Origin: Streptomyces sp. A3M-1-3
GTDB taxonomy: Bacteria; Actinomycetota; Actinomycetes; Streptomycetales; Streptomycetaceae
DNA length: 64,000 nucleotides
Assembly (NCBI RefSeq): GCF_024213665.1
Contig: NZ_JANAVP010000012.1
Coordinates: 1-64,000 of the forward strand
Direction: 5' to 3'
In this document: one piece after another, positions 28,374-37,201 of the stretch
How positions within the stretch are numbered: position 1 is the stretch's first letter
How the letters are laid out: the number at the start of each line of letters is the position of its first letter
Notes under the pieces: model-generated
The model's input: only the letters and a program-made list of their open reading frames with translations
Databases searched by the model: none
Told to the model about the DNA's origin: nothing
Translations under genes and position numbers: made by a program

Positions 28374-28832
28374 AGTTCAAGGTTGAGTAGTCGTAGGCGG
28401 TGAGGAGCGGTGGATCGGTGCGCCGGTCTTTTCGTTGTGCCGGAAGGCGATCGGCAGGCCGCCGAGAGTGCAGACCAAGTGCAGGCGGAGGCCCCAGAAG
28501 TAGCGCGAGTGGCTGGCGCAGTAGCCGCATTGGGCCCATCCGGCCGGTCGGAGCGCTTGGCGGTCTCCCGGGAGCGGCCGCACTCCACGGCGGTGGAGTC
28601 GACCACCCAGACGTCGTCGCTCCACAGCGTGGTGTCCGCGGCCGGCTCCCCGATGTACGTGCCGGACAAGGTCGGCGGCGTGCCGCAGGCGCTTGTTGCA
28701 GCCTTTTTGTCAGCTCAGTCGCGGGGAGATCCCGACCTTCGGCCGCCAGGGTGCGAGCTGCGGCAAAGCGTTCAACAGGTCGTCAGTCTTCATGCACAGT
28801 GCCCTGGCGAGGGTGTCCGGTTCGGTCGTCAC
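28374..28832 (-). pseudogene. Degenerate IS982-like transposase remnant
   Basis: Reading the minus strand from GTG 28832: TTEPDTLARALCMKTDDLL and QLAPWRPKVGISPRLS, then a stop near 28716. CNKRLRHAADLVRH follows in another frame, then LWSDDVWVVDSTAVECGRSRET and, after a frameshift near 28555, CGYCASHSRYFWGLRLHL. These are ordered pieces of one IS982-type transposase. The segment after PRLS is deleted and the 3' end is missing past about 28440. No terminal repeats were identified. The element is dead. Confidence 0.8.
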
Positions 28833-28851
28833 AAATTGGCAGTAGACGAGG

Positions 28852-29334
28852 TCACCGGTCCCGCGTTCGTCCACGGACGGGCAACCCCCTCAGGCGCGTC
28901 GTCTGCTCTTCTTGGACCCGGCGGGCCGTCTCCAGGAAGTCGATGATCACGGCGACCTGCTCCTCGCCATAGCGCCGGAGCGCCAACATCCCCGCCTCAC
29001 CGATGGGCCCGTACACCTCGCGCTCAGCGGCGCGGGCAGCCTCGGTGGCGGCGACCAGAACCCGCCGCCGGTTGGCGGCGTCCCGGCTGCGGGTGACGAA
29101 GCCCGCTCGTTCGAGGCGGTCGATGGCGGTTGTCGTCGCCGCCGGGCTGAGCTTGGCAGCAGTGGTGAGCTCTCCGGCCGACATCGGCTCTTTGGCCAGG
29201 ACCAGATCCAGGCAGCGCAGGTCGGTGCGGTTCAGTCCCAGCATGGCCGCGGCCGCCTCGTCGAAGGCGTCGAAGCTCTGCTGGAGCATCCTCATCTGCA
29301 GGGCGACCTCGCCCATGGCCCTATCTTTCGACAT
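28852..29334 (-). CDS. MarR family transcriptional regulator
   Basis: 160 aa. The winged helix-turn-helix is clear: MSAGELTTAAKLSPAATTTAIDRLERAGFVTRSRDAANRR, with the DxRxx wing. The ATG at 29334 lies inside an inverted repeat that probably is its own operator; the ATG at 29316 is an alternative start. It is divergent from the SnoaL-like gene and likely represses both. Inducer unknown. Confidence 0.88.
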   Translation of the reverse strand: MSKDRAMGEVALQMRMLQQSFDAFDEAAAAMLGLNRTDLRCLDLVLAKEPMSAGELTTAAKLSPAATTTAIDRLERAGFVTRSRDAANRRRVLVAATEAARAAEREVYGPIGEAGMLALRRYGEEQVAVIIDFLETARRVQEEQTTRLRGLPVRGRTRDR

Positions 29335-29372
29335 TCGAAGCTTTCTGTTAGCGTAAGATTCGACAGTCGAAA
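29326..29372. promoter_or_regulatory. Paired MarR-type operators in divergent promoter
   Basis: Two related palindromes, TTCGACATTCGAA (near 29328-29340) and TTCGACAGTCGAA (near 29359-29371), flank an AT-richer spacer containing TAAGAT, a candidate -10 for the rightward gene. The arrangement suggests autoregulation by the adjacent MarR protein. Confidence 0.65.
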
Positions 29373-29392
29373 TGATAGCTCAGGAGGACGCC

Positions 29393-29914
29393 ATGCCCAC
29401 CAGTGACGAGCAGATCACGGAGTTGTTCGAACAGTTCATGCACGCGTGGACCGACAATGACGCCGCCGCCTTCGGTGCCTGCTTCACCGCCGACGCCGAC
29501 TACGTCTCCTACGACGGCACCCACGCGACCGGCCGCCCGGCCCTCCAGGACAACCACGACCGGCTCTTCCGCGGGGTGCTGGCCGGCTCGGCACTCGTCG
29601 GCGAACCGGAGGCGATCCGCCACATCACCCCTGATGTCGCCGTCGTTCACGGCACGGCATCGGTGCTGATGCCCTGGCGGTCCAAGCTGCCCAAACGGCG
29701 CCTCTCCCGGCAGACTCTCGTGGTCGTCCGCACCGAGCAGGGCTGGCGGATCTCCGCCATCCACAACGGTCGCGTCCGGCCGGTGACCATCCCCGACCCC
29801 GGCGCCTTCCCGTCCCGCATGTCACAGGCGATGAGCAGGATCGGCCGACGCCTGGGCATCGGCCGCCCCGCCCCCGGCACCCCGCGGACCACCACACCCG
29901 CGACGCAGACCTGA
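29393..29914 (+). CDS. SgcJ/EcaC-type SnoaL-like protein
   Basis: 173 aa. The NTF2/SnoaL-like cone fold is suggested by EQITELFEQFMHAWTDNDAAAFGACFTADADYVSYDGTHATGR and by QTLVVVRTEQGWRISAIHNGRV. The family includes oxidoreductase-like and isomerase-like proteins, often of unknown substrate. A basic Pro/Thr-rich tail follows. ATG 29393 follows CAGGAGG. Control by the divergent MarR is likely. Confidence 0.82.
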   Translation: MPTSDEQITELFEQFMHAWTDNDAAAFGACFTADADYVSYDGTHATGRPALQDNHDRLFRGVLAGSALVGEPEAIRHITPDVAVVHGTASVLMPWRSKLPKRRLSRQTLVVVRTEQGWRISAIHNGRVRPVTIPDPGAFPSRMSQAMSRIGRRLGIGRPAPGTPRTTTPATQT

Positions 29915-30030
29915 CACGCGAGGCACCGCTCGGCCTGCACCCGGCCACCCGTGGTGCACCGCAGCGAGCCCAGCAGTGCTGGCGGAAGTCCTCGTCCGCA
30001 ACCAGCCCTTGGACTCATTCATCCAGGGGT

Positions 30031-32508
30031 TCAACGGTTTCGGGGGCGGGTGCCCTGGGCGCCGGTGGTGTCCGTGGCCCCGCCCCCGTCCGTTGCGCCC
30101 CCCTCGGTGGCGCCTCCGGTGTCAGCGGCGCCGCCGTCGGTCGCGCCGCCGCCGTCCGTCGCACCCCCGTCCGTGGTGCCGCCCCCGTTGGTCGTACCGC
30201 CCCCGTCCGTGGTGCCTCCGTTGGTCGTTCCTCCGGTGGCGCCCCCGGTGTCGGTCGTGCCGCCACCGGTGGTGCCGCCCTGAGTCTGGCCGCCCTGCGT
30301 GGGACCCCCTTGCGTCTGGCCACCCTGAGACTGGCCGCCCTGCGTGGGTCCGCCCTGGGTCCGGCCGCCCTGGTCCTGGCCCTGGGTTTCGCGGTCGCGG
30401 GGCTCCCACGTGTCCGGGTCCTCGTCCTGGTCCTCCGGGCTGCGGATCTCGTCCGCGCCTGCCTGGACGTCCAGGTCGAAGTCGACGCGGTCGCTGCCCT
30501 CCAGCGCGTTCTTCGTGTACTCGGCCCAGATCCGGGCCGGGAAGCCGCCGCCGTTGATGCGGGCTTCGCCGAGCGTCCCGTACAGCGGCAGGAGTTTGCC
30601 GGTGTCGGGGTCCTGGCCCATCACCGCGACGACGGTGGCGAGGTCGGGGGTGTAGCCGGCGAACCAGGCGGCGCGGTCCTCCTCGGCGGTGCCGGTCTTG
30701 CCGGCGGCGGGGCGGCCGGCGGCGAGGGCGGCGGTGCCGGTGCCGTTCTGGACGACGGTCCGCAGGACGGAGGTGGTGGTGTCGGCGGCCTCGCGCGTCA
30801 CCATGCGCACGCTGTCCTGCGGGGGGAGTTCGAGGGCGGTGCCGTCCTTGGTGATCTTCTCGACCATGGAGTACGTGACGCGTTCGCCGTGGTTGGCGAG
30901 GGTGGCGTACGCCTGGGTCATGTCGAGGACGCTTGCCTGCGCGGTGCCGAGCGCGATGGAGGGGACGGCGTCCATGGCCGGGGTGTCCTCGGGGATGCCG
31001 AGGTCGACGGCGGTCTGTTCGACCCTGTCGGGGCCGACGTCGGCCGCCATCTGTGCGTAGACGGAGTTGACGGACTTGTCGGTGGCGGTGCGGACGGTGA
31101 TCGGCCCGTACGAGACGTCGTCCTCGTTCGCCGGGGCGTAGCCGGCGCGGCCGTCCAGGCCTTGGACGGGGCGCTTGTTGGTGCCGTCGTAGACGGTGTT
31201 GGGGGTGATCCGCCGGCCGTCCTGGGTCGAGGAGCGGTTCTCGACGGCCGAGGTGAGGACGAACGGCTTGAACGTGGAGCCGACCTGGTAGTCGCGGCGG
31301 GTGGCGTTGTTGACGTACTGCCGGGTGTAGTCGAAGCCGCCGTACATGGCGACGACCTTGCCGGTCTCGGGGTCGATGGAGGCGCCGCCGGCCCGGACGA
31401 TGCGGTCCTTCTTGCGGTCCTTGTCGATTGCGCTGACGAGTTCCTCGTCGACCGCCTCGACGAAGTCGTTCTGCCGTGTCTTGTCGATGGTGGTGGTGAT
31501 GCGGTAGCCGCCGGAGGCGAGTGTCTTCTCGTCGATGATGCCGTGGGTGGTGAGGTAGTCCCTGACGGCTTCGACGAGGTAGCCGCGCTGTCCGGACATG
31601 CCGGAGGGTGCCTTGGCCGTGCCGGGGACGGGGAACTTCATGGTGGCGCGGTCGGCGGGGGTGAGCCACTTCTCCTTGACCATGCCGTTGAGGACGTAGT
31701 TCCAGCGGTTGACGGCCTTGGCCTTGTTCTGGGGGTGGGCGACGACGTCGTACGCGCTGGGGGCGTTGAGGAGCGCGGCGAGGTACGCGCCTTCGGCGGT
31801 GGTGAGGGTGCGGGCGTCCTTGGCGTAGTACGCCTGGGAGGCGGCCTGGATGCCGTAGGCGTTGCGGCCGAAGTAACTGGTGTTCAGGTAGCCCTCGAGG
31901 ATGGAGTCCTTGCTCTCCTCGCGGCCGAGTTTGACCGCGATGAAGAACTCCTTGGCCTTGCGGGTGACGGTCTGTTCCTGGCCGAGGTAGTAGTTCTTCA
32001 CGTACTGCTGGGTGATGGTGGAGCCGGACTGCTTGCCCTTGCCGGTGACGGTGTTCCAGGCGGCGCGGACCATGGCCTGGGGGTCGACGGCCCGTTCGGA
32101 GTAGAAGTCGCGGTCCTCGGCGGAGAGCACGGCCTGCTGGACGGTTCTGGGCACCTCGGCGAGTTTGATGTTCTGCCGGTTGACCTCGCCGTCGCGGGCG
32201 AGTGGGGAGCCGTCGGCGTAGAGGTAGACGTTGTTCTGGGCGGTGGCGGCGGCGTTGGCGGGTGGGATGGGAACCAGGAGGTAGCCGATGACGAGGCCGC
32301 CGACGATGAGGAGAGCGAGCAGCAGGAAGGTGCTGAGGACCATCCGCCAGGTGGGGAGGAGGCGGCGGAGGCCGGTGCGCTGGGGGCGGGGCTTCTTTCC
32401 GGCCTTTCCGGGCTGCGCGGGACCGTGTGCCGTCGCGGGGGCGGCGGGGGCGGCGGGGGCCGCGGGGTCCCGGGGGGTCCAGCCCTGCTTGTGTTGCTCG
32501 TCGCTCAT
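30031..32508 (-). CDS. Class A penicillin-binding protein (transglycosylase/transpeptidase)
   Basis: 825 aa. A cytoplasmic Pro/Ala-rich tail precedes one membrane segment (about residues 57-78). The GT51 glycosyltransferase domain has SAEDRDFYSE and GGSTITQQ-type motif (here GSTITQQYVKNYYLG). The transpeptidase domain has the SxxK motif in GSTFKPF, SVN in DKSVNSVYAQM and KTGTA. The last 130 residues are a Thr/Gly/Gln tail (TQGG, then GGTT-type repeats), probably a cell-wall-spanning extension. It polymerises and cross-links peptidoglycan outside the membrane. It is transcribed alone, divergent from the permease gene. Confidence 0.94.
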   Translation of the reverse strand: MSDEQHKQGWTPRDPAAPAAPAAPATAHGPAQPGKAGKKPRPQRTGLRRLLPTWRMVLSTFLLLALLIVGGLVIGYLLVPIPPANAAATAQNNVYLYADGSPLARDGEVNRQNIKLAEVPRTVQQAVLSAEDRDFYSERAVDPQAMVRAAWNTVTGKGKQSGSTITQQYVKNYYLGQEQTVTRKAKEFFIAVKLGREESKDSILEGYLNTSYFGRNAYGIQAASQAYYAKDARTLTTAEGAYLAALLNAPSAYDVVAHPQNKAKAVNRWNYVLNGMVKEKWLTPADRATMKFPVPGTAKAPSGMSGQRGYLVEAVRDYLTTHGIIDEKTLASGGYRITTTIDKTRQNDFVEAVDEELVSAIDKDRKKDRIVRAGGASIDPETGKVVAMYGGFDYTRQYVNNATRRDYQVGSTFKPFVLTSAVENRSSTQDGRRITPNTVYDGTNKRPVQGLDGRAGYAPANEDDVSYGPITVRTATDKSVNSVYAQMAADVGPDRVEQTAVDLGIPEDTPAMDAVPSIALGTAQASVLDMTQAYATLANHGERVTYSMVEKITKDGTALELPPQDSVRMVTREAADTTTSVLRTVVQNGTGTAALAAGRPAAGKTGTAEEDRAAWFAGYTPDLATVVAVMGQDPDTGKLLPLYGTLGEARINGGGFPARIWAEYTKNALEGSDRVDFDLDVQAGADEIRSPEDQDEDPDTWEPRDRETQGQDQGGRTQGGPTQGGQSQGGQTQGGPTQGGQTQGGTTGGGTTDTGGATGGTTNGGTTDGGGTTNGGGTTDGGATDGGGATDGGAADTGGATEGGATDGGGATDTTGAQGTRPRNR

Positions 32509-32714
32509 GTCTGTAGTGACTCCTCGGTCGCGTCCGGTGGTTCACTCTCCGGACGCAACGGTGTCGTAACGGGCGATTGGCGCAGTACGCCCGTTTAACC
32601 GATGAAACATCCTCGCATGCCGGTTGCTGGTTGCCGGTTATTCGGTCGCGGCGTCCCGGCCCGCCGGGCCAGGGTCGTGCGCTTTGGTGCTCGGCGGCGG
32701 AGGAGTGGTCTGGC

Positions 32715-33515
32715 GTGCGGGTGTACGCGGTCGTCGCGGCGGGCGGTTTCCGACGGTATGCGACGTACGGGACGGCGACGGCGGCCGGGGTGTTCACCAA
32801 CACCGTGTTCGGCTTCATCCTCGCGTACACGTTCATCGCGCTGTGGCAGGAGCGTCCTGGGCTGGGCGGCTACGACCAGGCGCAGGCGCTGACGTTCGTC
32901 TGGGTGAGCCAGGGGCTGCTGTCCGCGGCGGCGCTGATCGGCGGCGGTTTCCACGAGGAGTTGCAGGAGCGGATCCGTACCGGTGACATCGCGGTGGATC
33001 TGTACCGGCCGGCGGACCTTCAGTTGTGGTGGATGGCGAGCGATCTGGGGCGGGCGGCGTTCCAGCTGCTGGGCCGGGGTGTCGTGCCGCTTGCGGCGGG
33101 CGCGGTCTGCTTCCGGCTCGCGCTCCCTTCCGACCCGGTGGTGTGGCTGCTGTTCCTGGTCTCCGTGTGGCTGGGGATCGTGGTCAGCTTCGCGGTCCGC
33201 TTCCTGGTCGGGCTGTGCGCGTTCTGGCTGCTGGACGGGGCCGGCGTGAACATGATCGCCCTCCTTCTGTCCATCTTCTTCTCCGGCATGCTTCTGCCGC
33301 TCACCGTCTTCCCGGGCGCGTTCGGCGAGCTGGCCCGGGCGCTGCCGTGGGCGGCGATGCTCCAGGTGCCGATGGACGTGCTGCTGGGCCGGCACACCGG
33401 CTGGGCGGTGGCGGGGGCGCTGGGCTTCCAACCGGCGTGGGGGGTTGCGCTGCTGGGCGTGGGCCGGCTGCTGCAGGCCGTGGCGACCCGGAAGGTGGTG
33501 GTGCAGGGTGGCTGA
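32715..33515 (+). CDS. ABC-2 type transporter permease, isolated
   Basis: 266 aa, six hydrophobic segments. RRYATYGTATAAGVFTNTVFGFI and RTGDIAVDLYRPADLQLWW are typical of the DUF990-like ABC-2 permease pair in streptomycetes. GTG 32715 follows GGAGGA. Normally a second permease and an ATPase follow. Here only a short, soon-stopped reading frame starts at GTG 33510 and no ATPase is present, so the transporter seems incomplete at this locus. Confidence 0.85.
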   Translation: MRVYAVVAAGGFRRYATYGTATAAGVFTNTVFGFILAYTFIALWQERPGLGGYDQAQALTFVWVSQGLLSAAALIGGGFHEELQERIRTGDIAVDLYRPADLQLWWMASDLGRAAFQLLGRGVVPLAAGAVCFRLALPSDPVVWLLFLVSVWLGIVVSFAVRFLVGLCAFWLLDGAGVNMIALLLSIFFSGMLLPLTVFPGAFGELARALPWAAMLQVPMDVLLGRHTGWAVAGALGFQPAWGVALLGVGRLLQAVATRKVVVQGG

Positions 33516-33619
33516 CCGCCTCCCATCGCGAAGATGTACGCGGAGCGGTCGGGCGCGTAGCCCGCACGGTTGCGCGCGTGCTGACCGGCCTCGTCCTCGA
33601 CCGCACGCTGGGGGAACCC
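33516..33619. other. Junction between isolated permease and truncated hydrolase
   Basis: Short stretch where the expected second permease and ATPase genes and the catalytic part of the convergent SGNH hydrolase are all missing. Reading frames close quickly in every frame. It is a candidate deletion scar. Confidence 0.45.
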
Positions 33620-34324
33620 TCAGGTGTACGCGTCCGCGCCGGTGACCTGCGTATGGTCGCCGGCTGCCGCGTACGAGGTCTGGCGGGCCCGCGGGTGGTA
33701 CGTGACGGGGCCGGCCGGGGCCGCCGACCGCGGCGCGTAGGTGCTGACCAGTACATCGGCGTCGGCCGGTACGGGCAGGCGGGCGGCGTCGCTGGTGATC
33801 TCGCCACCCGCCGGGATGGTGACACCGGGGGAGCCGCCGAAGGTGAGCGGGTGCAGGGTGCCGGGCGCGGCGGCGGGTCTTTTGCGGGGGTCGGGGGCGG
33901 CGGCCAGGGCGATCGAGGCGTGGCCGATACGCAGCGGGCGTACGCCGAAGAGGTTCGAGAGGGTGACCCGGACGCGGCTGCCGCCGATGCTGGTGTGGAT
34001 GACGTTGCGGAACGTACGCCCGGCGTGGCCCGCGCCGTTCGTTCCCGCGCCGTTCGTTCCCGTGCCGTGCGTTCCCGTGCCGTGCGTTCCCGTGCCGTGC
34101 GTTCCCGTGCCGTGCGTCCCCGACTCCGCGGCGGCGGGGGACGCGGACCAGGTGCCGACCCAGAGGGCGCGCGGGTGGGCGGCGGGGCGGTCCTGGCTGC
34201 CCGAGGCGCCGGAGACGCCCATGAACACGCCGGCGGAGACGAGAGCGGCCACGAGCAGCAGCGTGGCGAGCACGACACTGCCTCGGCGCGAGCGCGAGTG
34301 CGTGCTCATGCGGTGCTGGGTCAT
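33620..34324 (-). pseudogene. Truncated SGNH/GDSL hydrolase, N-terminal part only
   Basis: About 234 aa. A basic start and membrane segment (VVLATLLLVAALVSAGVFMG) act as signal anchor. The conserved N-terminal jelly-roll part of secreted GDSL esterases follows: LWVGTWSASP, FRNVIHTSIGGSRVRVTLSN, PLTFGGSPGVTIPAGGEITSD and DVLVSTYAP. The frame ends at 33620 before the catalytic GDS-I-T block and the rest of the hydrolase, roughly half the usual length. A GTHGT repeat interrupts it. No ribosome binding site is evident. A C-terminal deletion is the simplest explanation. Confidence 0.75.
34032..34121. repeat. 15-bp tandem repeat inside truncated hydrolase
   Basis: Six units of GTGCCGTGCGTTCCC or close variants. 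On the minus strand they encode repeated GTHGT/GTNGA pentapeptides. Confidence 0.9.
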
Positions 34325-34474
34325 CCGAGGGGGGTACCTCTCCGCCGGCCGGGGGTTCGTCCTGCGAGTTCGTCCCGCGAGTTCGTCCTGCAAGACGCCG
34401 GGAACTCGTGGCGCGTTCCAGGAGTCGGTCAGGTAGGGACAATGCGTACGAGGACCGTCGGACGGGTGGAGTGG

Positions 34475-35791
34475 ATGGAACGTACAAAAGCGGTAAAAGC
34501 AGACATCAGGCAGTCTGCCCCGCTCGGCGCTTTCTCATACAGCCCCGCCGACGAGGAGAAGTTCCGTGGCGTCCGCCGTATGAAGACGACGGCGACCGGG
34601 CTCCTGCTCCTGGTCGCGCTCGTGTACGTACTGGCCAAGTGGGCGCAGAACGCGGGCGCAGGGGGCTGGACGGGCTATGTCGCCGCGGCCGCGGAAGCCG
34701 GCATGGTCGGCGCGATGGCCGACTGGTTCGCGGTCACCGCGCTGTTCCGGCACCCGCTGGGCGTACCCATCCCGCACACCGCGATCATCCCGACCAAGAA
34801 GGATCAGCTGGGCGTCACCCTGGGGGGTTTCGTCGGGGAGAACTTCCTCTCCTCCGACGTCGTACGGGCCCGGCTGCACGCCATCGGCATCGGAGCCCGG
34901 CTCGGCGCCTGGCTGGCGGAACCGGCGCACGCCGACCGGGTGACGGCTGAGCTGTCCACGGCGCTGCGCGGCGCGCTGACCGTGCTGCGCGACGCGGACG
35001 TGCAGGCGGTGGTCGGCGAGGCCATCAACCGGCGGGCGGACGCCGCCGAGATCGCCCCGGGCCTCGGAAAGGCCCTGGAGCGGATCGTCGCGGACGGCGG
35101 TCACCGCGAGATGGTGGACCTGGTGTGCGTCAAGGCCAACGACTGGCTGGTCCTGCACGGCGATTCGGTGATGGACGCGGTGCAGGGCGGGGCTCCGGGC
35201 TGGACGCCGCGCTTCGTCGACAGGAAGGTCGGCGAGCGCGTCTACAAGGAGCTGCTGCGCTTCCTCACCGAGATGCGGGACATGCCGGAGCATCCGGCGC
35301 GCGGGGCGCTCGACCGTTTCTTCGCCGACTTCGCCGCCGATCTGCAGTCGGACACGGACACCCGGGTGCGGGTGGAGCGACTGAAGTCCGAGATCCTTGG
35401 CCGCAGCGAGGTGCAGGACGTGATCGCGTCCGCCTGGGCCTCCGTACGAGCGATGATCATCTCGGCGGCGGAGGACGAGCGGAGCGAGCTGCGGCTACGG
35501 GTGCGGGCGTCCCTGCTCTCCCTGGGGACCCGGCTGGCGACGGACGGCCGGCTCCAGTCGAAGGTGGACGGGTGGCTGGAGGGCGCCGCGGTGTACGTGG
35601 TGACGACGTACCGCGACGAGATCACGTCCCTGATCACCGACACGGTGGCGGGCTGGGACGCGGAGCACACCTCGCGCAAGATCGAGGCGCACATCGGGCG
35701 GGACCTGCAGTTCATCCGGATCAACGGCACGGTGGTGGGCGCGCTGGTCGGACTGCTGATCTATACGGTGTCGCGGGCGCTGGGCGCGTAG
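34475..35791 (+). CDS. DUF445 family membrane protein
   Basis: 438 aa from ATG 34475 (GGTGGAG upstream); ATG 34442 is an in-frame alternative. One N-terminal membrane segment, then AAAEAGMVGAMADWFAVTALFRHPLGVPIPHTAIIPTKKDQLG-type sequence (this block, residues about 75-120, is the DUF445 hallmark). A long helical soluble region follows and a last membrane helix lies at the C-terminus (GALVGLLIYTVSRALG). Known relatives include E. coli YjiN; function unclear. Confidence 0.88.
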   Translation: MERTKAVKADIRQSAPLGAFSYSPADEEKFRGVRRMKTTATGLLLLVALVYVLAKWAQNAGAGGWTGYVAAAAEAGMVGAMADWFAVTALFRHPLGVPIPHTAIIPTKKDQLGVTLGGFVGENFLSSDVVRARLHAIGIGARLGAWLAEPAHADRVTAELSTALRGALTVLRDADVQAVVGEAINRRADAAEIAPGLGKALERIVADGGHREMVDLVCVKANDWLVLHGDSVMDAVQGGAPGWTPRFVDRKVGERVYKELLRFLTEMRDMPEHPARGALDRFFADFAADLQSDTDTRVRVERLKSEILGRSEVQDVIASAWASVRAMIISAAEDERSELRLRVRASLLSLGTRLATDGRLQSKVDGWLEGAAVYVVTTYRDEITSLITDTVAGWDAEHTSRKIEAHIGRDLQFIRINGTVVGALVGLLIYTVSRALGA

Positions 35792-35841
35792 GGGCGCCGG
35801 GGGCGCGTACGGAAGTCCGTACACGCCCCGGCGCCGCCCGC

Positions 35842-35880
35842 AATCGGCGTGTGTAATCGGCGTCCGTAATCGGCGTCCGC
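35842..35880. repeat. 13-bp tandem repeat, three copies
   Basis: AATCGGCGTCCGT-type unit, three copies (first with GTGTGT end), between the convergent DUF445 and VOC genes. Confidence 0.8.
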
Positions 35881-35887
35881 AGTCGGC

Positions 35888-36319
35888 TCAGCGCTCGGAC
35901 AGTGGCGCCGGCGCCTCCTGGACGCACCAGCTGTTGCCGTCCGGGTCCTTGAAGAACATGAAGGAGTTCCACTCCTCGCCCTTGCCGTCCTCCCAGCCGG
36001 TCGCGCCGACGTGCTGGACCGCCGAAACCGGGACCGAGCGGGCCGCCAGTTCCTTGTGAGCCGCGGCGATGTCCGTGACGCACAGCTGGAGGCCGTGGAG
36101 CGTGCCCGGCGTCATGCCCGGTTGGTCCGGGTGCGGCGGCATGCCGCTCAGCAGGGCGATCGAGCAGCGGGAACCCGGCGGGGTCAGCTGGATGATCCGC
36201 ATGCCGGGCGCCACTTCCGAGTCGGTGTCGACCTGGAAACCGCAGGCATCGGCATAGAAGGTCTTCGAACGGTCCAGGTCCGTGACCGGGACCGGCACGA
36301 CCTCAAGGGTCAGGTCCAT
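35888..36319 (-). CDS. VOC family protein (glyoxalase/bleomycin resistance fold)
   Basis: 143 aa. Two babbab repeats: VVPVPVTDLDRSKTFYADACGF in the first and LQLCVTDIAAAHKELAARS with FFKDPDGNSWCVQE in the second. Metal-binding residues are partly conserved. Substrate unknown. ATG 36319 follows GAGGAG. Confidence 0.88.
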   Translation of the reverse strand: MDLTLEVVPVPVTDLDRSKTFYADACGFQVDTDSEVAPGMRIIQLTPPGSRCSIALLSGMPPHPDQPGMTPGTLHGLQLCVTDIAAAHKELAARSVPVSAVQHVGATGWEDGKGEEWNSFMFFKDPDGNSWCVQEAPAPLSER

Positions 36320-36543
36320 CAGGGGCTCCTCTACTCGGTTACTCGGTCCGCTTTGTCGACGACCTCCTGATTGTGACGGAGGTTACGCGCCTTGCGCGCG
36401 TGCGGGCGGCCGTCCGGGTCGGACGGGGCCGTACGAAAGTCGGAATTGCCTCACAACCTCCGTATCGGTAGACCAACCACCCAGAAGGCCAACTCCGCGT
36501 ACATTCGGGGCCAGAAGGAGACAGGAACCGAGGAGCCACCCAA

Positions 36544-37080
36544 GTGATCTGCTACGGACCGACCGTCCTGGATCTGGCCGACGAGCTGGTCGAGGCGTAC
36601 ACCGAAGTCTTCTCCGCGCCCCCGTGGAACGAGAACGAAGAAACCATTCGCCACTTCGCCGCCCGCCTCCAGACGGACGCCCGGCGCCCCGGCTTCCGTA
36701 CCGCGCTCGCCCAGTCCACGTCCGGCGTCGACGGATTCGCGACGGCCTGGCTGACCAAGGACCCCTTCCCGGCCGATCGCGCGTACGACAAGGTCGCGGC
36801 CCAACTCGGCCCGCAGCGCACCAAGGAGCTCCTCCTCGGCGCCCTGGAGGTCGACGAACTGGCCGTCCGCCGGCACGCCCGCGCCCAGGGCACGGGCCGC
36901 GGCCTCCTCGCGGAACTGACGGCGGACGCACCCGACGCCCGCGCCTGGCTGCTGACGGCGCGCAAGGCGAGGAAGACGGTGGCGACCTACCGCCGCCTTG
37001 GCTGGCACGAGGTGCTCCCGCTCCCCGGCACGGAGAACGAGGTCATCGTCTTCCTCGCGCCGCACCACCCGTCGGCGTAG
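36544..37080 (+). CDS. GNAT family acetyltransferase
   Basis: 178 aa. GTG 36544 follows GAGGAG. The GNAT core is seen in LEVDELAVRRHARAQGTGRGLLAELT (acetyl-CoA loop: Q/RxxGxG/A) and KTVATYRRLGWHEVLPLPG. N-terminal EVFSAPPWNEN is typical of this subgroup. Acceptor substrate unknown. The 3' end of this gene is present again in decayed form at 41040-41135, on the other side of the peptide-modification operon. Confidence 0.88.
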   Translation: MICYGPTVLDLADELVEAYTEVFSAPPWNENEETIRHFAARLQTDARRPGFRTALAQSTSGVDGFATAWLTKDPFPADRAYDKVAAQLGPQRTKELLLGALEVDELAVRRHARAQGTGRGLLAELTADAPDARAWLLTARKARKTVATYRRLGWHEVLPLPGTENEVIVFLAPHHPSA

Positions 37081-37090
37081 CTGTTCCTCG

Positions 37091-37150
37091 GCGTCAACGC
37101 AGCTTGTCCGAAGCGGTGTTGACGCGATCCGAATCCGTGACTGATTATCA
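37091..37150 (+). promoter_or_regulatory. Inverted repeat and promoter of the peptide-modification operon
   Basis: GCGTCAAC (37091-37098) and GTTGACGC (37118-37125) form 8-bp perfect arms. The right arm contains TTGACG, and GATTAT follows 18 bp later, giving a plausible sigma-70-type promoter with the dyad over the -35. The dyad could instead be the terminator of the GNAT gene. Confidence 0.55.
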
Positions 37151-37201
37151 CGCGAGGTACGTCAAGGAGAGTTGAGCGCCATGAGGTCAAAGGAGAGCTC
37201 T

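Noticed and set aside
28410-28972. Plus-strand frames over the transposase remnant
   Set aside because: The minus strand carries recognisable transposase pieces; the plus frames show nothing conserved.
30310-32598. 762-codon plus-strand frame opposite the PBP gene
   Set aside because: Shadow of the PBP coding sequence; the minus strand has all penicillin-binding motifs.
37181-37201. Upstream ATG as definite start of the short peptide
   Set aside because: It has an SD too, but the SD before 37202 is better spaced; kept only as an alternative.
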